Positions 1-5,663 of a DNA stretch of 6,677 nucleotides are shown here, piece after piece. Each line of letters begins with the position of its first letter. Position 1 is the stretch's first letter. The notes below the pieces were generated by a model. The model did no database searches and was not told the origin of the DNA. It saw only the letters and a program-made list of their open reading frames with translations. This stretch comes from Bacteroidota bacterium (lineage in GTDB: Bacteria; Bacteroidota; Bacteroidia; Bacteroidales; GCA-2748055), in NCBI GenBank assembly GCA_030642565.1, contig DAOWNM010000151.1:1-6677 (forward strand), in the 5' to 3' direction. A program made the position numbers and the translations under genes.

Positions 1-267
1 ATCGGATGCGGTGCATGCATTACCTCCTGCCCTTACGATGCCCGTTATCCACATCCCGATGGTTATGTGGATAAGTGCACCTTCTGCATCCACAGGGTCA
101 AGAAGGGACTGGAGCCGGCATGTGTGGCCGCCTGTCCTACCAAATGTATGTACTTTGGTGACCTGGACGATCCCAAGAGCCCGGTCTCAGAGATCCTGAA
201 AGTGAGAAAATATAAGACCCTGATCCCCGAGGCGGGGACCGATCCACAACTCTATTTCCTTATCTAG
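1..267 (+). CDS. 4Fe-4S ferredoxin-type electron-transfer subunit (PsrB/NrfC/TtrB-like), 3' end only
   Basis: The reading frame is open from base 1 to a TAG at 265-267, giving the last 88 residues; the start lies outside the window. Two cysteine groups are visible: C3-x2-C6-x3-C10-P, then C26-x2-C29-x11-C41-x3-C45-P, followed by a YFGDLDDP segment. This spacing is the C-terminal signature of the four-cluster ferredoxin subunits of the molybdopterin oxidoreductase family (PsrB, NrfC, DmsB, TtrB). In that family the subunit passes electrons between a quinone-linked membrane subunit and a catalytic subunit, usually at the periplasmic face. The next gene, an NrfD-type membrane protein, begins 6 nt after the stop, which is the expected partner order. 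The catalytic subunit would be upstream and is not visible, so the substrate cannot be read. Family confidence is high; the exact enzyme (polysulfide, thiosulfate, tetrathionate or other) is unknown. Confidence 0.93.
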   Translation: MGCGACITSCPYDARYPHPDGYVDKCTFCIHRVKKGLEPACVAACPTKCMYFGDLDDPKSPVSEILKVRKYKTLIPEAGTDPQLYFLI

Positions 268-273
268 AGAACC

Positions 274-1215
274 ATGAGAGAAGAAATCATCGTCAGCGGA
301 CGCAACAACCACTTTATAGATCCACACCTGCATATCTGGCACTGGCAGATCCCCCTCTACCTTTTTCTCGGGGGACTGGCAGCTGGGATACTCATTTTTG
401 CAGCTCTCTATACCCTCATGGACAAGGAGAAGGAGTACCCGACAGCCGTAAAAATTGCACCCCATATTGTCCCCTGGGTCCTGGTTGTGGGTCTTCTTGC
501 CCTTCTCCTTGACCTGAAACACAAACTCTTTTTCTGGAGGCTCTATACCACCATCAGACTGGAATCGCCCATGTCCTGGGGAGCCTGGGTATTGATGCTG
601 GTTACCCCACTTTCGTTCATCTGGTCGGCCATTCACATCAAAGCGATCTTTCCTCGATGGGACTGGAAGTTTAAGATCCTGATCGACCTTGAGGCCTTCT
701 TTACCAAACAGAAAAAGGTCATTGCATGGACCCTGTTGATCTCCTCCGTTATCTTGGGAGTCTACACCGGAATCCTCTTTTCAGCCTTTAATGCGAGACC
801 CCTCTGGAACACCTCCATCCTGGGACCACTCTTCCTGGCATCGGGGATATCGGCCGGGGCAGCAACCATTATGCTGATGTCAAAAAATCACCACGAACGA
901 ACCATGTTTGCCAAAATTGACATCGGTATCATCGCGGTGGAGCTCTTCCTGATTGTCCATATGTTCATGGGCTTCCTGGCCAGCACACAGGTACAGATCG
1001 ATGCAGCCGCGCTATTCCTGGGCGGACCTTGGACCGCCCCGTTCTGGATCTTCGTGGTAATCCTCGGAATGATTATCCCGGTCATCCTGGAGGTCCTTGA
1101 ACTGAAAAAATTTAAAATACCTGTAGTGATACCAGCTGCACTGGTTCTGTTCGGAAGCCTGATGCTCCGGTTTATCATCTCCTACGCGGGCCAGGAGAGC
1201 AGGTGGCTCTATTAA
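274..1215 (+). CDS. nrfD: NrfD/PsrC-family quinone-interacting membrane subunit
   Basis: The product is 313 residues, within the usual NrfD/PsrC range. It has about eight hydrophobic segments, near residues 26-48, 63-83, 99-123, 148-172, 178-203, 213-236, 256-277 and 282-303, matching the eight-helix PsrC fold. Family-like motifs are PLYLFLGGLAAG (27-38), SPMSWGAWVLM (98-108) and YTGILFSAFNARPLWNT (164-180), the last leading into a small-residue helix. Known members anchor a ferredoxin subunit to the inner membrane and exchange electrons with (mena)quinone. Here that partner is the gene ending 6 nt upstream. The ATG at 274 is chosen because it directly follows the upstream stop and gives a short N-terminal stretch before helix 1. 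No haem-ligand pattern of the cytochrome b type was recognised. The physiological direction (quinol oxidation for sulfur-compound reduction, or the reverse) cannot be decided from this subunit. Confidence 0.93.
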   Translation: MREEIIVSGRNNHFIDPHLHIWHWQIPLYLFLGGLAAGILIFAALYTLMDKEKEYPTAVKIAPHIVPWVLVVGLLALLLDLKHKLFFWRLYTTIRLESPMSWGAWVLMLVTPLSFIWSAIHIKAIFPRWDWKFKILIDLEAFFTKQKKVIAWTLLISSVILGVYTGILFSAFNARPLWNTSILGPLFLASGISAGAATIMLMSKNHHERTMFAKIDIGIIAVELFLIVHMFMGFLASTQVQIDAAALFLGGPWTAPFWIFVVILGMIIPVILEVLELKKFKIPVVIPAALVLFGSLMLRFIISYAGQESRWLY

Positions 1216-1236
1216 GCAACTTAAACAACCATCATA

Positions 1237-1773
1237 ATGAGTGAATCAAGAAAACCAATCAAGAAAACCAGGTACATCAATCCCTACCTTGGAGGTGTTT
1301 TGTTGGGGCTGGTCCTGATCGCCGCTAACTTTGTGTCGGGCAGGGGACTGGGTGCCAGTGGTGCTGCCAAAAGTGCTGTTGTGGCCACTGTCAATACCGT
1401 TGCGCCTGGACATGCAGAAAATGCACAGTTTTTCAGGGAGTACAATGCATCGCACCCCCAGGGGCCCATGAAGGCGTGGCTGGTGTTCCAGATGCTGGGA
1501 GTTATTGTGGGTGCCTTTCTCTCGGGTGCCATCTTCAACCGGCTGAAGTTCAAAGTGGAACACTCCCCGAAAATCACCTCCAAACGCCGGATCATCTTTG
1601 CCGTTATTGGCGGAATTCTCTTTGGATTCGGATCGCAGCTGGGCCGTGGATGCACCAGTGGCTCAGCACTCAGCGGTATGGGCGTACTTTCCCTGGGGGG
1701 CTTTATCTCCATGGCATTTATTTTCGGAACCGCGTTTGCATTGGCCTGGTTCTTCAGGAAAAACTGGATTTAA
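1237..1773 (+). CDS. YeeE/YedE (DUF395) family sulfur transport protein, first half-size protein (PmpA-like)
   Basis: This is a 178-residue membrane protein starting 21 nt after the NrfD-like gene. Hydrophobic segments lie near residues 17-34, 80-100, 117-134 and 146-172. Two family motifs are clear: GRGLGASG (35-42) and GRGCTSGSALSGMG (136-149). C139 is the only cysteine in the protein and sits in the position of the conserved thiol of YeeE/YedE proteins. In the family, E. coli YeeE (TsuA) imports thiosulfate through conserved cysteines. Full-length members have two similar halves in about 350-400 residues; this gene encodes one half and the next gene the other, as in the split PmpA/PmpB pairs. 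I infer that the two proteins form one channel-like transporter. The substrate (thiosulfate, persulfide or another sulfur species) is not determined by the sequence, but the neighbouring reductase subunits and rhodanese support a sulfur role. Confidence 0.88.
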   Translation: MSESRKPIKKTRYINPYLGGVLLGLVLIAANFVSGRGLGASGAAKSAVVATVNTVAPGHAENAQFFREYNASHPQGPMKAWLVFQMLGVIVGAFLSGAIFNRLKFKVEHSPKITSKRRIIFAVIGGILFGFGSQLGRGCTSGSALSGMGVLSLGGFISMAFIFGTAFALAWFFRKNWI

Positions 1774-1791
1774 CCTTATTATTTCAAGATC

Positions 1792-2382
1792 ATGGGACCA
1801 TTAATTATAAACGACATCATATCTCAAAATACCAACTTTTTCCTGGCTTTCATTATCGGAATCGGATTTGGATTTGTCCTGGAAAGCAGCGGCTTCTCCT
1901 CCAGCCGCAAACTGGCCGGGATGTTTTACGGTTACGACACCGTGGTATTGAAGGTTTTCTTTACTGCTGCCCTTGTAGCTATGGTAGGACTACTTTTCAT
2001 GAGCCTCTTTAACTGGATCGACCTCGATATGGTCTATATAAACCCCACCTACCTCTGGTCGACCATCATAGGTGGTGCTATTATGGGTGCCGGTTTTATT
2101 ACCGGTGGGTTCTGCCCGGGAACCAGCTTCTGTGCTGCCTCTATTGGAAAAATTGATGCCATATTCTTTATCGGCGGAATGTTCCTGGGTATTGTTATTT
2201 TTGCCGAGGCCTACCCGCTGCTGGAGCCACTCTACAAAGGATCATTCAAAGGAACCCCCACCCTGCCCCAGGCATTGGGCCTGAAAGACGGAGTAGTCGT
2301 GCTGGGGATCATCATTGTGGCTCTGGGCATGTTTTGGGTTGGCGAATGGGCCGAAAAGAAGTTCCCCCGGGAGGAGTATTAA
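1792..2382 (+). CDS. YeeE/YedE (DUF395) family sulfur transport protein, second half-size protein (PmpB-like)
   Basis: A 196-residue membrane protein that begins 18 nt after its partner's stop. Hydrophobic segments lie near residues 17-33, 51-73, 88-106, 121-139 and 166-184. Motifs are GFGFVLESSGFSSSRKLAG (25-43) and the strongly family-typical GAGFITGGFCPGTSFC (99-114), whose cysteines C108 and C114 are the only two in the protein. The GGFCPGTS loop is the hallmark of the second half of YeeE/YedE proteins and is where the thiols that relay the sulfur substrate sit in the characterised thiosulfate channel. Together the pair supplies three cysteines along the predicted path. Co-transcription with the first half is very likely from the spacing. 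After this gene there is an 82-nt gap before the rhodanese gene, the widest in the operon. Function as a sulfur importer or exporter is inferred from the family. Confidence 0.88.
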   Translation: MGPLIINDIISQNTNFFLAFIIGIGFGFVLESSGFSSSRKLAGMFYGYDTVVLKVFFTAALVAMVGLLFMSLFNWIDLDMVYINPTYLWSTIIGGAIMGAGFITGGFCPGTSFCAASIGKIDAIFFIGGMFLGIVIFAEAYPLLEPLYKGSFKGTPTLPQALGLKDGVVVLGIIIVALGMFWVGEWAEKKFPREEY

Positions 2383-2464
2383 CCAACCCGATAGGCCGAC
2401 AATAAACAAAAAAGGAATTTGCCCGTTTATACATTGAAGCATTTAACACAGAAAACATAGTACA

Positions 2465-3082
2465 ATGAAACCAAGATTATATTTAGCCCTGATTATCATC
2501 CCCCTGGGACTGATCCTGGCCGCCGTTCCGGCCAATACCACTCATCCTTATAAACTTTCTCCCCAGGACCTGCTGGAACATGTAAACAGCGGAATGCAGT
2601 ACTTTTCGCCCGACGAGGTAGCCCATATGCTGGTTAGTAAGGATCCATCACTGGTGCTTATCGATGTACGTAGCGAGGATGAGTATGAGAAGTTTCATCT
2701 GCCTGGCGCCATCAATATCCCCCTCTCCTCGATGTTGGAAGATCAATGGAAGGATTATATCAACCAGGACCTGCGTTACAATGTATTTTACTCAAATGGT
2801 ACGGTAAATTCCAACCAGGCCTGGATGCTCACCCGTCAGTTGGGATACCAGAACAATTATGTGCTTCAGGGGGGGCTTAACTACTGGGTAGAGACCATTA
2901 TCAACCCCACTGCCCCACCATCGACCAGTCCGGACGAAGAGATCGCCAAATATGACTTCCGCAAAGGCGCCGGACAGGCCCTGGGCGGTGGCGCCGTGGT
3001 GGAGAGCAGCACTCAGCCAGCCCCTGCACTTCCAAAAATTGCCCCCCGTCCCAAAAAGAAGCGGGTAGAGGGAGGGTGTTAG
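2465..3082 (+). CDS. Exported rhodanese-fold protein lacking the active-site cysteine, with a C-terminal Gly-Gly-Cys tail
   Basis: The product is 205 residues. Residues 1-23 form a signal peptide or membrane anchor: basic MKPR, a hydrophobic core, then AVPA-N as a possible cut site; there is no lipobox. Residues about 45-142 are a single rhodanese domain, with LIDVRSEDEYEKFHLPGAINIPL around 64-86 (the CH2A-type motif) and YVLQGGLNYW at 132-141. Where active rhodaneses have a cysteine at the start of the catalytic loop, this protein has VFYSNGTVNSNQAW with Ser110. Residues 147-205 are a Pro/Ser/Lys-rich, probably disordered tail ending KKKRVEGGC. The terminal Cys205 is the only cysteine in the protein. 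Rhodaneses normally move sulfane sulfur through a cysteine persulfide; this one cannot do so in the usual site. It may bind sulfur species or present the tail thiol instead, but that is inference. Its position after the transporter pair suggests a periplasmic partner of the sulfur operon. Confidence 0.85.
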   Translation: MKPRLYLALIIIPLGLILAAVPANTTHPYKLSPQDLLEHVNSGMQYFSPDEVAHMLVSKDPSLVLIDVRSEDEYEKFHLPGAINIPLSSMLEDQWKDYINQDLRYNVFYSNGTVNSNQAWMLTRQLGYQNNYVLQGGLNYWVETIINPTAPPSTSPDEEIAKYDFRKGAGQALGGGAVVESSTQPAPALPKIAPRPKKKRVEGGC

Positions 3083-3128
3083 CCCACCTCTTATTATCTG
3101 GCAACGCTCAGCCATTCATACCCGAGTG

Positions 3129-3148
3129 CCTGTAATGAATGCTACAGG
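3129..3148. terminator. Weak hairpin between convergent genes, possible terminator
   Basis: CCTGTA at 3129-3134 pairs with TACAGG at 3143-3148 around an 8-nt loop, in the 76-nt gap where the sulfur operon and higA converge. No run of T follows the stem on either strand, so it is not a good intrinsic terminator. It is listed because of its location; the evidence is weak. Confidence 0.22.
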
Positions 3149-3158
3149 GAAAAGAAGA

Positions 3159-3521
3159 TCATCCAAGCAAGATGTCTGCATCAATATCCAGTTTTTGATG
3201 CATAAGCCTGGCGACCTTTAAGGTGGGTTCCGATTTACCGTTCATGTATTCGCTGATTCGTGGCGGACTCACCCCCAACAGCTCTGCCAGCGCCTTCTGG
3301 CTAAGGTTCATTTCGGCCATGCGTTCCTGAACCATCTCAATAAGAGTAGGTGGTTCTATGGGGTAATGCTTCTCTTCGTAATCGGCCACCATCTCTGATA
3401 TCAGATCCAGTTCGATTAAAAAGCGGTCGGTCATCGGAGTATCATTGTCTACGACTTTTAAAAGCTCTTCAATTCTTTCAATGATCGCCTCGTACTGAAT
3501 TTCATTCTTTATCTCTGCCAT
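3159..3521 (-). CDS. higA: HigA-family antitoxin, XRE-type helix-turn-helix
   Basis: From the ATG at 3521 the product is 120 residues. The N-terminal half (about 1-60) is acidic and helical. The C-terminal half carries an XRE/Cro helix-turn-helix: LSQKALAELLGVSPPRISEY at about 73-92, followed by a Ser-Glu-Pro-Thr turn and a final helix. This arrangement matches HigA antitoxins of the larger class, which bind the HigB toxin and repress their own operon. The toxin gene lies directly upstream with its stop 5 nt before this ATG, the reversed (toxin first) order typical of higBA. An in-frame TTG at 3542 would add 7 residues and overlap the toxin gene by 16 nt. I prefer the ATG because it is the standard codon and its product begins cleanly at MAEIKNE. 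The family assignment is confident; the start is moderately so. Confidence 0.9.
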   Translation of the reverse strand: MAEIKNEIQYEAIIERIEELLKVVDNDTPMTDRFLIELDLISEMVADYEEKHYPIEPPTLIEMVQERMAEMNLSQKALAELLGVSPPRISEYMNGKSEPTLKVARLMHQKLDIDADILLG

Positions 3522-3526
3522 ATCAT

Positions 3527-3820
3527 TTAAATCTCTTTGCAATTGGTTTTGTCATAGTCCGCATGAGTTCCAATGTACCTGATATAAGCCTTCTGAGGTC
3601 CGAATAAAATCAGAGCAACCACTCTGTATTTATTGCCTCTAATATTGAATACAAACCTCTTGTTTCCAATATAGTCCACACCGGGAAATGCCCTTTTCAA
3701 TTCATGTATATTGCCCGGCTTCTTTCTGGCCAATCTTCTGTACCAGGATCTAAGGGCTACGCTACAATCAGGATGCACCTTAATAAATTCTCGTATGGAA
3801 CTGTATGATATCACACACAT
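3527..3820 (-). CDS. higB: HigB-family toxin, RelE-like mRNA interferase
   Basis: A 97-residue protein that matches the HigB (HigB_toxin, E. coli HigB/YgjN type) pattern over its whole length. Recognisable parts are SSIREFIKVHPD (7-18), LRSWYRRLARKKPGNI (23-38), the core strand KRFVFNIRGNKYRVV (54-68), and the C-terminal YIRYIGTHADYDK (79-91). Members of this family cut mRNA on the ribosome and are neutralised by HigA. The length is normal and no motif is missing, so the toxin is probably intact. Its start ATG is followed by CVISYSS, aligned with the usual short N-terminus of the family. It is co-directional with higA downstream, with a 5-nt gap. The pair lies between the sulfur operon and comM and shows no flanking repeats or mobile-element genes. 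Confidence 0.92.
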   Translation of the reverse strand: MCVISYSSIREFIKVHPDCSVALRSWYRRLARKKPGNIHELKRAFPGVDYIGNKRFVFNIRGNKYRVVALILFGPQKAYIRYIGTHADYDKTNCKEI

Positions 3821-3861
3821 ATCTAATTATCTTACAATTTTAGTAATTTTCTTCCATTTTT

Positions 3862-3869
3862 CAAAACTA
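3862..3869 (-). promoter_or_regulatory. Possible -7 element for higBA, overlapping the comM stop codon
   Basis: On the - strand these bases read TAGTTTTG, a full match to the Bacteroidota -7 consensus TAnnTTTG, 42 nt upstream of the higB ATG. The first three bases are the TAG stop of the comM gene. No TTTG-like -33 box is seen about 20 nt upstream, where the DNA is GC-rich, so the call rests on one short element. Confidence 0.3.
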
Positions 3870-5036
3870 ACCCGACCACCCCTCCCGGTCCAGATTACGG
3901 TAATTAACCGCTTCAGCCAGATGGGAGGGGTGGATTCTTTCTGACCCTTCCAGGTCGGCAATGGTGCGCGCCACTTTCAGGATCCTGTCATAGGCCCTGG
4001 CAGAAAAGCCAAGTCTCTCCATGGCCAACCTGATCATGGAAGCGCCTGCCCTGTCCAGTGCACAATAGCGGTTCCTGAGGGCGGTTCCCATACAGGCGTT
4101 GCACGATACGTGACCGGCTCCCTCAAACCTTTCATATTGAATCTCCCTGACCCGGATGACTTGCTCCCGCATGGCTGCACTTCCCTCGGCATGCTCCTTT
4201 TGAGATAATTGTCTGAATGAGACCGGAACCACTTCCAGATGCATATCGATCCGGTCAAGCAACGGACCCGATATCCTGGAGAGGTACTGTTTGATTATGC
4301 CCGGACCACAGTTGCACTCCTTTTCCGGATGATTATAATAACCGCACGGACAGGGATTCATGGCTGCCACCAGCATAAAATCCGAAGGGTAGACCACCCT
4401 GTATGCTGCCCTGCTGATATGGATCTCCCGATCCTCCAGCGGCTGACGCATCACCTCCAGAACCCCTCGCTTAAATTCGGGAAGTTCATCCAGGAACAAC
4501 ACTCCGTTATGGGCCAGCGAGATCTCCCCGGGCTGTGGCGAACTCCCTCCCCCGATCATGGCAATATTTGAGCTGGAGTGGTGGGGCATTCTAAAGGGCC
4601 TTGTACTGATCAGACCGCTTTCACTGCTCACCCTGCCCGACACTGAATAGATACGGGTGGTTTGGATGGACTCTTCCAGCGACATGGGTGGCATAATGGT
4701 GGGGAGCCGGCGTGCCATCATGCTCTTACCCGATCCGGGCGACCCCACCAGGATCAGGTTGTGCGATCCTGCCGCTGCAATCAGCATGGCACGCTTGACT
4801 GCAGTCTGGCCCTTCACTTCTGAAAAATCGACCTGATACCCACTGGCCCCTTTCTGCGATATTGCCTTCCTCTCCTCTCCCGGGGGTTCTGCCGGCATGC
4901 CATTCAGAAAAGAGACTACACCGGTCAGGTCTGAAACAGCCACCACCTCAACTCCATCCACCACTGAAGCCTCAGCTTCATTATCCTCGGGAACGATTAC
5001 CCCTTTAAATTGCTCATCCCTGGCCAGCAGCACCAT
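3867..5036 (-). CDS. comM: ComM/YifB Mg-chelatase-like AAA+ ATPase, C-terminal part (frameshifted gene)
   Basis: This frame gives 389 residues beginning MVLLARDEQFKG and holds the AAA+ core of a ComM/YifB protein. Visible are Walker A GSPGSGKS (98-105), Walker B VLFLDE (179-184), the NPCPCGYYNHPEKECNCGP loop with Cys 229, 231, 241 and 243 (a likely metal-binding group), the DRID segment (261-264), and a C-terminal Mg-chelatase domain with RILKVARTIADLEGSERI near 351-368. ComM is a hexameric helicase that aids branch migration during integration of DNA taken up by transformation; YifB-type homologues are widespread. The natural N-terminus is in the overlapping gene fragment at 4997-5401. Adding one base at the junction fuses the two into 511 residues, the usual family length, with Walker A then at 220-227. 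Independent translation from the ATG at 5036 is conceivable because AGGGG lies 7 nt upstream, but the fragment would lack the N-terminal domain. Confidence 0.9.
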   Translation of the reverse strand: MVLLARDEQFKGVIVPEDNEAEASVVDGVEVVAVSDLTGVVSFLNGMPAEPPGEERKAISQKGASGYQVDFSEVKGQTAVKRAMLIAAAGSHNLILVGSPGSGKSMMARRLPTIMPPMSLEESIQTTRIYSVSGRVSSESGLISTRPFRMPHHSSSNIAMIGGGSSPQPGEISLAHNGVLFLDELPEFKRGVLEVMRQPLEDREIHISRAAYRVVYPSDFMLVAAMNPCPCGYYNHPEKECNCGPGIIKQYLSRISGPLLDRIDMHLEVVPVSFRQLSQKEHAEGSAAMREQVIRVREIQYERFEGAGHVSCNACMGTALRNRYCALDRAGASMIRLAMERLGFSARAYDRILKVARTIADLEGSERIHPSHLAEAVNYRNLDREGWSG

Positions 5037-5401
5037 GGGAGCACCCCTTTTACCGGCACCACGCTTCCATCCAGTGACAGTTCGCCCAGAATCAGGTAAT
5101 CGGCCAGCCGGTTATCACTCACCTGCCTGGTTGCTGCCAGGATCCCGACGGCCAGGGGAAGATCAAAGTGGGTTCCCTCTTTCCGGATATCGGCAGGCGC
5201 CAGGTTGATTACCACCCTGAAACGGGGCCATTCAAAACCATTATTAGTGAGTGCCGATTCGATGCGTTGCTGACTCTCCCTGATGGCATTGTCGGCCAAT
5301 CCCACAATAAAAAACCTGATCCCCTGGGTAACATGAACCTCAATGGAGATTTTAATGGCACTGATTCCCTGAACTGAACTACTAAAGGTTTTGATTAACA
5401 T
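4997..5401 (-). CDS. comM: ComM/YifB N-terminal part (Lon-protease-like fold domain), ended early by a frameshift
   Basis: The frame begins with ATG at 5401, preceded by an AAGAGAAG stretch 3 nt upstream that could act as a ribosome-binding site. It encodes 134 residues. Residues 1-121 are a normal ComM/YifB N-terminal domain: VQGISAIKISIEVHV (10-24), FFIVGLADNAIRESQQRI (31-48), NLAPADIRKEGTHFDLPLAVG (66-86) and LILGELSLDGSVVPVKGVL (103-121). After VKGVLP the frame changes to a Trp/Cys-rich nonsense end (WCCWPGM...) and stops at 4997-4999. The expected continuation, MVLLARDEQFKG, is in the next frame starting at 5036. The break is therefore one missing base, and the two pieces make a single ancestral gene of 511 codons. 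Whether this is a true mutation or a base-calling error in a short C run cannot be told here. Confidence 0.88.
   Translation of the reverse strand: MLIKTFSSSVQGISAIKISIEVHVTQGIRFFIVGLADNAIRESQQRIESALTNNGFEWPRFRVVINLAPADIRKEGTHFDLPLAVGILAATRQVSDNRLADYLILGELSLDGSVVPVKGVLPWCCWPGMSNLKG
5036..5041 (-). other. comM: Frameshift point in comM (one base missing)
   Basis: On the - strand the junction reads GTGCTCCCATGG. In the upstream frame this is Val-Leu-Pro-Trp; the homologous continuation needs Val-Leu-Pro-Met, that is, one more base between CTC and ATG. The CCC run (GGG at 5037-5039 on the + strand) is the obvious place for a lost C. The surrounding codons do not form a standard X-XXY-YYZ slippery heptamer, so programmed frameshifting has no clear support. 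Confidence 0.8.
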
Positions 5402-5432
5402 ATGCTTCTCTTTAGGTTACTGGTTTATGGTT

Positions 5433-5447
5433 TCAGGGCAACCCTGA
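5433..5447 (-). other. Small hairpin in the comM leader
   Basis: TCAGGG (5433-5438) and CCCTGA (5442-5447) form a perfect 6-bp stem with a 3-nt loop, 32 nt upstream of the comM ATG. It could form in the comM 5' leader. It has no T-run on the - strand side and no recognised riboswitch around it, so its role is unknown. Confidence 0.3.
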
Positions 5448-5570
5448 TCATTCTTTTACCCCAAAATTTTCTTCACAGAGGGAACGGCCTTTCAAAAAAC
5501 GTAACTTGCTTTTCATACTCTGCAGGTATTTACTGTGTTGATAATCATGCAAATAAGCTTCCTCCTTAAA

Positions 5571-5630
5571 TCTTTTTACTGTTTTTTTAGTTGTTCTACT
5601 GCATTTATAGTTGCTTTACGTAATTATAAG
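5571..5630 (+). repeat. Three imperfect 20-bp tandem repeats, candidate operator for the BlaI-family repressor
   Basis: Units at 5571-5590, 5591-5610 and 5611-5630 line up at exactly 20-bp spacing. Units 1 and 2 agree at 14 of 20 positions, and units 2 and 3 at 12 of 20. The shared core is T-rich, then TAC (for example TTCTACTG in unit 2, TTTTACTG in unit 1, TTTACGTA in unit 3), ending in AAG or TAG. Unit 3 includes the perfect palindrome TTACGTAA (5616-5623). BlaI/MecI proteins bind dyads with TAC/GTA half-sites, and 20 bp is about two helical turns, so same-face binding of several dimers is possible. The DNA is AT-rich, so some of the similarity may be compositional. Confidence 0.4.
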
Positions 5631-5641
5631 TTATATATTTG
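5611..5641 (+). promoter_or_regulatory. Promoter of the blaI-blaR1-like operon, Bacteroidota type
   Basis: TATATTTG at 5634-5641 matches the Bacteroidota -7 consensus TAnnTTTG in every fixed position. TTG at 5611-5613 lies 20 nt upstream, where a -33 box (TTTG/TTG) is expected. Transcription would start near 5648, leaving a leader of about 16 nt before the ATG at 5664. The TTACGTAA palindrome falls between the two boxes, a classic place for a repressor to block RNA polymerase, which supports autoregulation by the BlaI-like product. Confidence 0.6.
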
Positions 5642-5663
5642 TCTCAACCAATCTGTCCGTGAC

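Noticed and set aside
187..636. 149-codon - strand frame opposite the NrfD-like gene
   Set aside because: It is a shadow of a clear membrane protein gene; the product is low-complexity and shows no domain.
1476..2012. 178-codon + strand frame overlapping both YeeE/YedE genes
   Set aside because: It is an out-of-frame reading of two strongly recognised proteins and has no signature of its own.
2383..2464. Possible separate promoter for the rhodanese gene
   Set aside because: Only a partial -7 match (TACATTG) is present with no -33 box at a proper distance; co-transcription with the upstream genes is simpler.
3522..3542. TTG start for higA giving 127 residues
   Set aside because: The ATG at 3521, 5 nt after the toxin stop, is a standard start and leaves a full-length HigA; the extra 7 residues simply overlap the end of higB.
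3711..3944. 77-codon + strand frame across the higB start and comM end
   Set aside because: It is antisense to two well-supported genes and their gap, and its product resembles no family I know.
4239..4571. 110-codon + strand frame opposite comM
   Set aside because: It is antisense to the AAA+ core, whose motifs are unmistakable on the other strand.
5402..5560. Search for a comM promoter on the - strand
   Set aside because: No TAnnTTTG match was found on that strand in this stretch, so no promoter is called.
5535..5663. In-frame N-terminal extension of the BlaI-like protein with a hydrophobic stretch
   Set aside because: It is translated from AT-rich DNA that holds the promoter and repeats, and BlaI proteins normally begin at the MTKRLTKAEEE segment.
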